Shown here: positions 54,901 through 64,000 of the stretch, one piece after another
How the letters are laid out: each line of letters starts with the position of its first letter
How positions within the stretch are numbered: the first letter of the stretch is position 1
Assembly: GCF_030272615.1 (NCBI RefSeq)
Contig: NC_081414.1
Coordinates: forward strand, 761,325,148-761,389,147
Source: Cryptomeria japonica
Taxonomy: Eukaryota; Streptophyta; Pinopsida; Cupressales; Cupressaceae
Direction of reading: 5' to 3'
Length of the DNA stretch: 64,000 bases
Notes under the pieces: generated by a model
Told to the model about the DNA's origin: nothing
What the model saw: the letters and a program-made list of their open reading frames with translations, nothing else
Database searches by the model: none
Translations under genes and position numbers: made by a program

Positions 54901-55262
54901 CAAAATCTCCTAAACATAAGATGCATGATGGTCTTGATCCTGTGCGAGTTAAAGATCCTATTTTTATAAATCTTGATGATGATATAGATGAAAATGTTAG
55001 TCATGATGAAAATGTTACTTCTTTTCATTCTGATAGTGAATATGAATATGTTGATGTTGATAACCATTTATCTAATGAATTTTCTAAAGCACTTATCCTA
55101 GCTCCTAGACAAGAACAACGTGGCTCGGAACATGAACATAGCCCTTGTTTGGATCTTGTGATAGCTCCATCTGCTGTGTTGAATGTTCCTCCTCTAGCAT
55201 GTTTCCTGCCTTCCCGAAATATTGATCAGCAAGATCGGGGGGTAGATGACGTGCTAGACTAG
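51903..55262 (+). pseudogene. B1 ORF: gag, zinc knuckle, protease-like domain, tail; four in-frame stops
   Basis: One frame of 1119 codons from ATG 51903, without frameshifts, interrupted by stops near 52515, 53200, 54340 and 54768; B2 has sense codons at all four. The domain order equals B2: Gag-like domain (about residues 285-450), zinc knuckle CQFHRQPGHDTEKC near 550, and a protease-like domain with LIDPSCMVNVITEE near 678 and LGYPWLSSMKAIA. A small in-frame insertion (NVSHDENVTSF region) lengthens the acidic tail. No RT, RNase H or integrase follows. The keeping of frame over 3.3 kb suggests that the protein was under selection until shortly before insertion. Confidence 0.88.
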
Positions 55263-55997
55263 TTCATTAGCATAGCAGACTCTCTCCTCCTCTCTTGATC
55301 TCTTTTGTTACTTCTTCTATGTGTTATTCTCATTCTTCTATTTGTTGTCCTTAGTGTTGTCTACTTGAGGATGATGCAAAGCATTGAGATTTCTTTTGGT
55401 CTCTCTCATGTTGACTCAAAAGACACGTGTTCCCTTCTTCTAGGTGACCTTCCTTGATTGGGGAATGAAGAACAATTATGCATACATACATATGATATAC
55501 ATGAATTATCATATAGCATACTGACCCCAAGGAAAGTGAAGTCACCTCGTGCTTTGTGTTTTGTGTCTATTATCCTTGGGTTTATCTCACACTTGGGGGC
55601 TAACTCCTTGTGATAACGTGCTCCTTTCCTTCTCATTTTTTATATGTATCACTACCTTAAAGCAATCACCCCCGATGAGGCGTGTGCGATTGCTTTAACG
55701 TAGGGGGGCATACACTTCGTTCATATCTCTTCAAGATACTTGAAAATTTCTTGGCAAATTTAGCTTTTCCTTGAAAATCTTTGATATTTTTCTTGCATGA
55801 CTCATAGTGAGGGAACCTTACTACTGACAGTCATGGTTCTCCCTCGTGATCTTCCCTTTTACTTTTTCAATCGAAGTCGTAAGATCCTTAGTCCACTGGG
55901 GGCTTGGTGTATCTTGCCTCCTTGACGTGGTGAAAGTCTTTCAATGTTGTTTCCTTGTACTTTACCGGAAGTATGGGCGTACGCTTATACTCCCGCT
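55263..55997 (+). other. B1 3' noncoding region
   Basis: No coding sequence. Holds the conserved hairpin at 55652-55703. Confidence 0.6.
55652..55703 (+). repeat. Conserved 3' hairpin of family B (B1 copy)
   Basis: CTACCTTAAAGCAATC pairs with GATTGCTTTAACGTAG, with one mismatch in 16 and a 20-nt loop. It lies about 300 bp before the polypurine tract. Confidence 0.72.
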
Positions 55998-56012
55998 AAA
56001 GTGGGGGCTAAA
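55998..56012 (+). other. Polypurine tract of B1
   Basis: AAAGTGGGGGCTAAA directly before TGTAGCGTCC. Confidence 0.88.
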
Positions 56013-57212
56013 TGTAGCGTCCTAAAATTGCGACACTTGCAATTTTGACTGCATTTGGGTCTTCACGATGGCGCGCAACATTGAACCTGAATGGAGACCC
56101 CGAAACCTGTTTACGACACCCAAAACTGCATCTTTTTGCACCTTGGCCTGATCCTTCCTTGCACTTTGCTGTCTCGGGAGGTGGGACCATGGCGCCCAGC
56201 GCCTTGGTCCCTGGCCCTATTTTGGGCGCGGTCTCTTTTGGGCATCGGGTCTTTAAGTTTGCAATTCGGAAAATCATGCTTCTAGGTCAGCCTAAGGTCG
56301 GAAAAATCAGTATATTAGCCCTAATTGACAAGTATATAAACTACATTTCCCCTCCCATTTGAGAGGGCAAGAAAAAAAGGGAAAAATATATGCAAGCAAG
56401 AGGCGGAAGCGATATTCAAACATTCAAACATTCAAGCATTCAAGCATTCCTTCAAGCAATTGAGCATTCTAAGTCTCCATTCAAGGCTAAGTGTTGCATT
56501 CAAGACAAGGATTCAACCATTGAAGAGGAGATCACTTACAACATACAAAATACAACATTCATTACACCTTCGCATGTAAGAATACAAACATTCTTACAAC
56601 AAGGTATCAGTACTTATTTACATTACAAACATTTACATTTACAGCATTCTCATTTCTTGGTTAATTCCAAAACCGGGGTTTGACCTAAAGGCAAACCCCT
56701 AATCCCTAACCCCCCAATCGTCCTCTCTTTTTTGTGTGTAGGTTGCAGGTACGCGGTTGTAATTGAAGATCTGGAATCCTTGTGCAAAGACGAACAGATC
56801 CCCCTTCGTTTCGTTGATTTTTCGGAGGACCGTGTGCACTCTGGGCGCCATCGTCCCGTCAACTTTTGCTTGAATTTGCAGAATAGCATCATCTCGACAT
56901 TTTATTGCTAATTCCAGGTCCACAACTTCATCCCGTATCCCTATCTCTATTTATAAGTGAATCTTTCTTACTTTACATGCATTCCTAGTTCAATCTTTCT
57001 ATCTACATTCTTTACAAAAGAGGGTATCCTTGATGTCTCAACCCTTGAAACTCATTTAGAATCCAGTCTTGCATTGTGTGGGATTGGATCTTGTGGGTTT
57101 CAACCCCTCTTTTGAATGTAAAGTCTCTCCTAAGTGAAAACCGTCAATCCTAGTGACCCCCTTTCTCCTTGGAGTGGGGTAGAACACCTAGGGTTCGATT
57201 TTCCGCTTTGCA
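56013..57212 (+). repeat. B1 3' LTR, 1200 bp
   Basis: TGTAGCGTCC to CGCTTTGCA. One minisatellite unit at about 56178-56216; TATA box at 56333-56340; module relative near 56820-56885. Confidence 0.95.
56333..56340 (+). promoter_or_regulatory. TATA box of B1 3' LTR
   Basis: TATATAAA; same context as the 5' LTR. Confidence 0.5.
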
Positions 57213-57217
57213 ATAGT
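57213..57217. repeat. Target site duplication of B1, right copy
   Basis: ATAGT, identical to 49425-49429. Confidence 0.95.
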
Positions 57218-58836
57218 ATAATTATAGGTGGCTTGCGTATAATCAGTTGTATTTGTGTTTTTCCTTGAAGTGGAAGGACCCCTTTGATCTTGTGATGGAA
57301 GCGGATTCTTAAACATGAGATGATCATTATTGGAGATTTTTGGGTCATGTCCTTCGATTTCAATCTCTCCTCGGTCAATAAGATCCTAAACAATATCTTT
57401 CAGTCTATGGAAGTTACTTGTTTTATGCCCTTTCCCTTGGTGGAATTCACAATGTTATCTCTCCACCATGGAGGTTTGACCTGAGATTCATACTTAGATG
57501 TCTTTGGTAAGGTCACCAGATTTGAAGAGAACAATTGATGCAATACTGTTTCGATAGGTTCCCCTAAGGGTGTGTATGTACATTTTGATTTATAATTTTT
57601 TTGTCGTTGTCTTGGTTCCTCTTGCAGTGCATTGCGCCCTTGATTTTGTGGAGGAGAAACCGTGTTGTTTTTAGGAGGGGGATTTTGCCCCGCAAATCGG
57701 ACCACAGGTTGTGCACTTTTTATGGTCCTTGTATCTACGACCCCGTCATTGACGATGTTCTTGTTCTTATTCCAGAAGTTAGGTTTATCACTATTAAAAC
57801 GCAGGCGAGGGCCATCTTTTGGTTCATTGTATATCTTGATAAGTCCCTTTTTGATAAGGGCTTGTTCACATTTTAATCCCTGGGTGATCATGTCATCAAA
57901 GGACTTTGTGCCCTTCATGTCTAGGTGGAATTCCATTTCATCATTCAAGTTGGAAATAAATATTTCCACTAGCTCTCGTTTAGGTAGATGAAGAGAACGT
58001 CTACTAGATAGTTGTGTCCACCATTGCAGGAAAGTTGAAAATAGATCCCCTGGCTTTTGCTTGGTATTGCACAAATTTTCCATGGTAACATCGCGTTCTA
58101 TGTTGTGTGAATAATGTGCGATGAACTTTTGGACCAGGTCTTTGAATGTCGTAATGCCGCTTGGCAATCAGGAAAACCATTATGTGGTTGTCCCTCCCAA
58201 ACTCTAAGGAAAGAGGCACATTAGATATGCATCTTCATATGCCACTTCTAGGCAAGTTGAGTGAAATTCCCTGACATGATCTCTAGGGTCTCCTTTTCCC
58301 TAATACTTTTCAAACTTAGGTGTTTCAAACCCTCGCGAAAAAGGTGGCATATGTAGATTCCTATCAAAGGGATAGGGACAAATATCATTGAGTGAGAACC
58401 GAGTAGTTTTCACACCACTGTGGAGTTGTTGGGCGAGATTATTGACTTGTTGCCTCAACATGTCTATGTCATTAGGAGGAGGAGGTGGAGGATTTCCTTG
58501 ATTAAGGTCATATCTGAAGTTATCTCGACCTCTTCCACCCTCGTTATGACTATGGTTCTTTGATGCTTGTCGTATTTGCGTGGTATCAAAATCAGAGGGT
58601 AATTTAGCTCCTTCTTGAGCAAGTTTTAGAAAATGAGCATCCACGTTGTTTTTGAGGATTTCATTGAAAAGTCGATTGAATCTGGGGTTATGTTGTGCTC
58701 TTTCTATTGCTTTAGGAGTTGGGGTACTAGGATATTCATCATTTGTACCTCCTCCAATGGCCTCATGGTAATCATTGAGGTTTTCTTCCTCCTCTTCAAT
58801 CTCTAGTTGTCTAGTTCTCGATCTGGTGTGAGCCAT
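57213..58836 (-). pseudogene. C gag
   Basis: ATG at 58836 starts MAHTRSRTRQLEIEEEEENL; the first piece (58300-58836) ends with CPYPFDRNLHMPPF. The Gag domain continues in 57400-58167 (ITTFKDLVQKFIAHYSHNIE, FISNLNDEMEFHLDMKGTKS). A frameshift then leads to a knuckle-like CEFHQGKGHKTSNF near 57430, with Phe for the last Cys, followed by RLKDIV and a TAG stop. The frame then runs to the B1 insertion site and continues beyond it. Gag would form the particle. Confidence 0.82.
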
Positions 58837-59656
58837 TTTGTTTGAAAGTTGGTTTTGAAGTTTTGTGAAAGTGATTATGAGTTGGCGATGGAATAAGATA
58901 AATATTTTATGAAGTGTTTAGAAGATGGATCTCTAACACTGAAGGTTTGATGTTACCAAAGTCCTTTTATGAATTGCTTGTTGTGTTTGTTAACAATGTT
59001 GATATGATAATGCATAGCAAGGTTTGAGATGTGTTACAAACCAAGCTACTTAGTAATGAGAGGATGCACTCATAGACTAGTTTTAACCTGCGTAGAAATG
59101 CCTCTTAGGATGAGTTTATCCTAGATCTAGAAGTGATGTGTTGTTTTGATTTAAGCAATATCTAAAAAGAACTTAGGACAAGACCTTTTTATGTTTTGAG
59201 AGTTGAAATGGATTGATGATGTATGAATGTGAGAGTGGATGGGAACTTCAATAAAAACTTTGTGTTACATATGGGACAAATTCTTCCTCTTCTCTCTCAG
59301 GGGTTGGTGGTTCTTCCCGAGCTATGTTATATGTAATGCAAATGTTTGGAAAAAAAACAGGGTTGATTTTGCCTCCTTTGTTTTTATGATAACTCAAAGC
59401 TCTATACTCAGTAAAAGCTCTATTGTTCAAGGGCTCTTTATCAAACTCGTTGGATTTTCCTTGAAGATATAGATGCATATGATGCAAGAAGGCTCCGTGT
59501 GAGACAAAAATTTGCCTATTGAGATAGAAAAAATTCCTTCTTTTGATGAAAGCCTTTGAACTTAATGGTCTTCTCTTCAAATTGATATGTTGATGAAGAT
59601 TCCTTTTTATCAAGATTTGAAGGATGGTCATATAATTTGATATCTTGTTTGCACTT
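58837..59656 (-). other. C leader
   Basis: Noncoding, AT-rich. ORFs at 59239-59472 and 59248-59901 overlap the E LTR boundary and have no support. Confidence 0.5.
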
Positions 59657-60859
59657 TGTTGATGTTTGTGATGAATACTAAGAGGGGGGGGGGGGTGAAT
59701 TAGTATGCCAAAAATCTCTGTACTTAAACACTTACATAGTTTGAAGATAAACTGGTAAAATAGTCTAACAAACAAACCGGTTATCACACATGCAAACCAA
59801 AATGCGAATAAAGAATTCACCCACAAAAGCAATACAACCATAACACAAGATATTTGACGTGGAAACCCAATTGGGAAAAACCACGGTGAGATGGAACTCA
59901 CAAGTCACTATCTGCAAAATAGAAACCAGACTAGTTAAGGTTAGTCCGGTTAAGGTCTTACAATGTTCTTCACCATAACAGATCCTATTAGGAATCTCAA
60001 TCTCTGTTAGGAGATAAGTCCGATTAAAGACTACCTTGTTAGAGGATTTTAGATTCACAGAAGTGAACCACCTTGTTAGAGGATTTTACAAAGGCTTTTG
60101 GACCTACCCGGTTAAGGGCTACAGACTTGTCAAAGATGTGAGTAATCAACAAGTGTTTGATCTATCTAATAGCACAAACTGCTTGGTTAGATCCAATATA
60201 GCTCACTGCTAATGCGTTTCAGCATTACTTCAGTCTTCTCTATCTCTTTTTGTTACAACTTGATCTTATCTTATAAGATCACTCTTACAACAACTCAACA
60301 ACCACCTTAAACCCTAGCCACAAACATAAACCCTTTCAGCAATAACAACTACAACAACTCAAAACCCTAGACATGATGTCCTTTTAAAGGAATCTGATTT
60401 CATGTCGGTCCAATAGGATTACATTACAATTTCCTAGGTTTAATGAATCTAGACATACTCAGTAACATGACACAAAAAGCACCATCAGTGTGTCGGCACC
60501 GTCAATCAATCAATGGGTTGGTAACTCATCACAAAATGTCGGTTGGTAACTCATCACAGAGTATTACCAGTTCATACAAAATACCAGTTGCCTGTTTGAC
60601 AAAATGAAGACTGGTAAGAATGTGTTATGTTGCTTTGCTCCTTCATACCGGTTGAGATCTACAAACCGCTTGAGGTCGATATGTCGCTTCAGACCGGGAA
60701 ACACATTCTGCAAAATCACCAATAGTCTAAAGACTAGAATACAACATACCGGTTGGAACAAATACCAGTTGAGCTCTAGCTCATACATATAAAGGGGATC
60801 TCTATACAAGTGTGTGTCCATCAATGACAATCACAACATAAACATAAAAAATGCCAACA
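59657..60859 (-). repeat. E 3' LTR, 1203 bp
   Basis: Minus strand starts TGTTGGCATTTTTT after the polypurine tract and ends CATCAACA. It contains ACGTGGAAACCCAA and GGGAAAAACCA, shared with G, and a 13-bp G run on the plus strand. Confidence 0.72.
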
Positions 60860-60873
60860 ATCTCCCCCTTTGG
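60860..60873 (-). other. Polypurine tract of E
   Basis: Minus strand CCAAAGGGGGAGAT directly before TGTTGGC. Confidence 0.75.
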
Positions 60874-61189
60874 CATTGATGGCAACACTTAGGAAAATAA
60901 AATTTTGACATCTAAGTGTTTTACAACAAAAACATGCCATTAACAAAATTGCTCCCCCTAAGCATATACACTATCCCTTAATCAACACAATGTATAGCAA
61001 TTTTGCATACAATGCATAAACATTGAGATATCAGAGCACATAGCATATATCAAAAACATATATCAAAATTTTAAAATCAGATACTTCTCCCTATTTGTCT
61101 CCAAAATAGATAGAGTACTTCTCCCCCTTTTCCAACAATGACAAAGTACCGCTGAACAACCCTGTTTCCATTTGATATAAATAAAAAGT
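60874..61189 (-). other. E noncoding region between ORF and polypurine tract
   Basis: AT-rich with several short purine runs (minus strand). Nothing else seen. Confidence 0.5.
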
Positions 61190-63615
61190 TTATGACAACA
61201 ATGAATAATACTTGTCAAAAATTGATTTATAGTCCTGCAAAAATTGTTTCATGGATGGAGACCAGGACTCAAGTAAGGAGGTGGCTACTTCTTTTTCTGT
61301 TTGCATTTGGTATACCTGTTCCTCCATGGCATCAACTGTGCTCAGCTCTTGCGTAACTGTCAAGGCATCCAGGTTCGGATAACACTTCTGAAGAATTTGC
61401 AGACGTGGAAGTAAAACCAGTTGTAGCTCTTGAAAATCTCTAGATTGTGTACTGATCTCTTGCTCCATTTTGGCTGACTGGATCTGGAACCGGTGAACAG
61501 TTTGCCCATATGTTGCAAAGGAATCATAAGGTGGCTTAAATGTGCTCAAGTAGGATTGTAAGTCCATTTGAAGCTTTTGCTTCTTTGCTAGCACATCATC
61601 GCAAAACATATGAGGTTGACAAATTTTGCTTAGTAGCAAGTTTCCCTCATCCAAAGCATTCCTTATATCCTTTTGGTCTTTCAGCAGTTCAGACCGAAGC
61701 TCATTCAACTTTTTCACCAGAGCAATGTTAAGAGCCTTTTGATGCTCTTTCTTGACATTTGCCTCAGCTGCTTCTTCCAGGCTCTGCACTTGATCATCCA
61801 CTACAGTACATAGTAGTTTGAGTTGTGCTAGTGATGATTCAGTGTTAGGAAGATTGGTATTGAGGATTAAACTGGTAAGGGTGTCTACAGCCGCCTGAAT
61901 TATGTCCTGCTCCTTTTTCCTACGAATGATCTCAAGGCACTCTTGAGCAACCTTGATTCTTTGCATAAGCTCCGACTCACTTGCAAACTGGAGATCGATA
62001 GGACTGGAGATATCAACCGGTTTGGCTTGACTCCCTGTTGCCTTCAGAGTCTCCATCTGTGTGCTCTCCATTGCTTTCACTGCCTTGTCTGCTTCTTCCT
62101 TCTTCCTTTTCTCTGCTTCTTTCTTCTATTCTTGTTCCTTGTCTTCCTCTTCTTTCTTTCTCCTCTCTGCTTCCTTCCTCTTCTCCTCTTCTTTCTCTTC
62201 CTCTTCCTTCTTTTTCTTCTCTTCCTCTTCCTTTTTCTTTTCTTCCTCTTCCTTCTTCTTCTTTTCTTCCTCTTCTTTCTTCTTCTTTTCTTCCTTGTCC
62301 TCTTCTTCTTTCTTCTTCCTTTCATCTTCTCGCTTCTTCTTCTCTTCATCTTTTCGTTTCTCCTCTTCCTCTTTTCTCTTCTCTTCCTCTTTTCTCTTTT
62401 TCTCATCTTCATCCTTCTTCTTCTTCTCTTCCTGTTCCTTAGCTGCTTCCTGTGTGTCCTTAGCTTGCTCACTGCCCTGCTCAACTTGTTGCCCCTGTTC
62501 TGTTCCCTTAGAAGGTATGTCCTGAGTGACATCTTCTACATCTAGGGCATCGACATCAATAGTGTCGATTGGTTCTTCAACCGGGTTTCCTTCTTCATCA
62601 AAAACTTCATACGGTTTGGATATGACCGGTTCTTTTTCTGCTAGCCGATTGACCATTCGTGCTTTGTGAGCTTGAATAGCATGATTCATATACTGATGAG
62701 TGTCTTTTTCAACATCATCAACTCTTCCTTCCAATAGCCAGAGTCTTCTTCTCCTTATGAAGAAGAGCCCTTTGTTTTGATCCAAAACATCAAATAATTC
62801 TGAATTTGAGAGGTTGGGAAAGTACTGTGCAAAGAATTTCTCCCTAATCTCCTGTTCTTTTTCAATGGAAATGCGCCATTTATTATCTAATGCTTTAAAT
62901 AAAGAATCCGGTTTCTAAGATTTAATCTCTGATGGCGACCGGTCATTTTTACACAAATAAATAATGATTTCCTATAATACTTCTTCCTTCTCCTCATCAC
63001 TAAAATCACCATAATAATCTACTAAATCATGAAGTAATTTTTCCTAATATTCTTAACTGTCCTTTGAAAATGTGTCAAAGGTTTGTATGAGGAGATATCG
63101 ATATTTACCGGTGCGGATGCTGCCGGTTCATTCTTCTTCATTTTCTTTGTCTGTCTGGCCTTCTTTGGCTTTTCATCAGACTCGGTCTCTTTAGAGTCTA
63201 GTTCATTTGTCTTAGTCTTCCTTTTTCTTTCAAATACTTTTGTCGATGTCACCTCCAGTTTCTTCTTTGTAGGTGACCGCTTGGTCACTCTTGGAGTTGC
63301 AGTGGTAGCTGGTGCCGATGCTGCAGGCACTGCCTTGGCTTTCTTTGCTGCCGGTTCTTTTCCTTTCTTAGCAGATGGTTCCTCGACTGGTGCAATCCTC
63401 TCCAAGTAGGTTCCGGTCCTTTTAGCCTTAGGATCAAGAGGCGAGGCAATAAGGGTTGAGGCATACCCTTCCAGCATATCATACATAACCTCATAGCCCA
63501 TTGGCTCCACTTCCTCCATTCTAGGCTCAACAACCTCCATTAAGCATTTGTCCACCTGAATGGTGAAACAGATGTCATCTTTGTATTTCTTAATGATATC
63601 ACCTGAGATCCTTAC
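61190..63615 (-). pseudogene. E accessory ORF: Lys/Glu-rich coiled-coil protein in env-like position
   Basis: Read on the minus strand from the left edge of the A LTR. The first piece (to 63022) is basic, with KKGKEPAAKKAKAVP and TKRSPTKKKLEV, resembling nuclear-localisation stretches. A one-base shift near 63030 and stops near 62973 and 62916 follow. Next comes a stretch with FFAQYFPNLSNSELFDVLDQ, then about 100 residues of almost pure E, K, R and D (62126-62430). A single TAG (62126-62128) separates this in frame from 61190-62080, a 296-residue helical piece with heptad-like patterns (VDDQVQSLEEAAEANVKKEH). No transmembrane segment, RT or integrase. Position just before the polypurine tract matches extra or env-like ORFs of some plant elements. 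I do not recognise the family. Confidence 0.6.
62170..62296 (-). repeat. 127-bp uninterrupted purine tract
   Basis: The minus strand is only A and G here (plus strand only C and T). It encodes the E/K run of the E ORF and is part of a longer tract, 62110-62440, with few interruptions. Confidence 0.9.
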
Positions 63616-64000
63616 TGTAGTGTCGTAAATTGTACGCACTTGCTAGGGTGGTACAATTTCACACCTAGTTTAGCACCCGCCTTGGCGCATTTTGCATTTT
63701 GCATTGCATTTCCCCTTTAGCACTTAATTAATTAAATTAATTAGGTCTAAGGTTCTATTTTATCATCTCCCATATCATAAAGTTGGGCCCTTTTCATTAA
63801 AGTGTGCCCCTTTCATTTTATTCTTCCAATACATCATTTAATCTAAAACCCTAATTAGGTCCTATTTTGAACTTTAAGGCCTGATTTCGGGGGTCAAAAC
63901 ATCTTGAAATCAGCTGTAACTTTAGGATTCTCTCTAAAATCATCATATCCAATGGCCCTAAAAATTTGGTGAAAAGTTCTTGGGACCATGGCGCCCGGAG
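63616..64000 (+). repeat. A-family LTR, left 385 bp (cut by window edge)
   Basis: Starts TGTAGTGTCGTAAATTGTACGC and follows the A1 LTR to the window end, including the start of the hairpin module (from 63956). It interrupts the E ORF. Whether a full element or a solo LTR follows cannot be seen. Confidence 0.9.

Larger units (their letters stand above)
49430..57212 (+). mobile_element. Element B1: non-autonomous Ty3-like element with gag and protease-like domain
   Basis: Same layout as B2, on the plus strand: LTR 49430-50629, PBS, leader, ORF, 3' region, polypurine tract, LTR 56013-57212. Total 7783 bp; the LTRs are both 1200 bp and differ by roughly 3 percent by eye, often by CpG-type transitions in the 5' copy. 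Perfect duplication ATAGT. It sits in the C gag-protease frame. Confidence 0.96.
41393..59656 (-). mobile_element. Element C: older Tat-lineage Ty3 element, split by B1, both LTRs not identified
   Basis: Minus-strand order: leader (59656-58837), gag (58836-57213), B1 insertion, protease, G-patch and linker, RT, RNase H, second RNase H, integrase, 3' noncoding region. RT is similar to D but clearly a different family. The right end is cut by element E and the left end by the D 5' LTR. The F LTR, polypurine tract and PMD region left of D could be its missing 3' end; that is inference only. Confidence 0.75.
59657..63615 (-). mobile_element. Element E: 3' part of a minus-strand LTR retrotransposon
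   Basis: A 3' LTR (60859-59657) is preceded on the minus strand by a polypurine tract and by a broken ORF. The 5' part is cut by the A-family LTR at 63616. The superfamily cannot be told from what is visible, as no pol is present. The LTR is related to element G. Confidence 0.7.

Noticed and set aside
61943-62545. 200-codon plus-strand ORF rich in Leu, Phe and Ser, and overlapping frames
   Set aside because: Antisense shadow of the E/K run in the E ORF; a CTT-type tract is open in every frame.
1-64000. tRNA, rRNA, snRNA or ordinary host protein genes
   Set aside because: None seen; every long ORF with a recognisable domain is of retroelement or PMD type.

Overview
The window is plant nuclear DNA made almost entirely of nested LTR retrotransposons. 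No cellular gene, rRNA, tRNA or CRISPR array could be supported. The very large Tat-type Ty3 elements, the nesting depth and the AT-rich relic DNA fit a large-genome land plant, perhaps a conifer; that placement is inference.

Layout. 1-8625: element A1 (+), a non-autonomous Ty3-like element whose 5' LTR is cut by the window edge, with one intact 1067-codon ORF. 8650-10428: the chromovirus pol relic that A1 landed in. 10805-12740: a Ty1/copia LTR plus gag remnant. 12787-13685: the 3' LTR and polypurine tract of a minus-strand Ty3 element (F), followed by a plus-strand plant-mobile-domain (PMD) pseudogene with an intron (14088-16055). 16056-41392: element D (-), a Tat-lineage Ty3 element with dual RNase H whose left LTR is followed by a second PBS and leader; it carries a nested B2 element (28758-36723, TSD GTAAC) and a collapsed element G (38722-40211, TSD CGAAA/CAAAA). 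41393-59656: a second, older Tat element C (-), split in its gag-protease frame by B1 (49430-57212, TSD ATAGT). 59657-63615: the 3' part of another minus-strand LTR element (E), with a degraded Lys/Glu-rich coiled-coil ORF in the env-like position. 63616-64000: the start of another A-family LTR inserted in E.

How the parts work together. C and D once encoded Gag, protease, a G-patch segment, RT, two RNase H domains and integrase; all are now broken by stops and frameshifts. A and B carry no RT, RNase H or integrase. They share a primer-binding site, a polypurine tract, LTR starts (TGTAGCGTC) and nearly equal internal lengths (about 5.4 kb), as expected of non-autonomous families mobilised by the same unseen partner. 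Transcription signals are LTR TATA boxes.

The most unusual signal is an 84-bp hairpin module, with arms of about 32 bp and a 20-bp core, found in the A LTRs and twice in every B leader. Between A and B the arms keep their orientation while the core is inverted. GC-rich palindromic minisatellites in the same LTRs differ in copy number between the two LTRs of one element.
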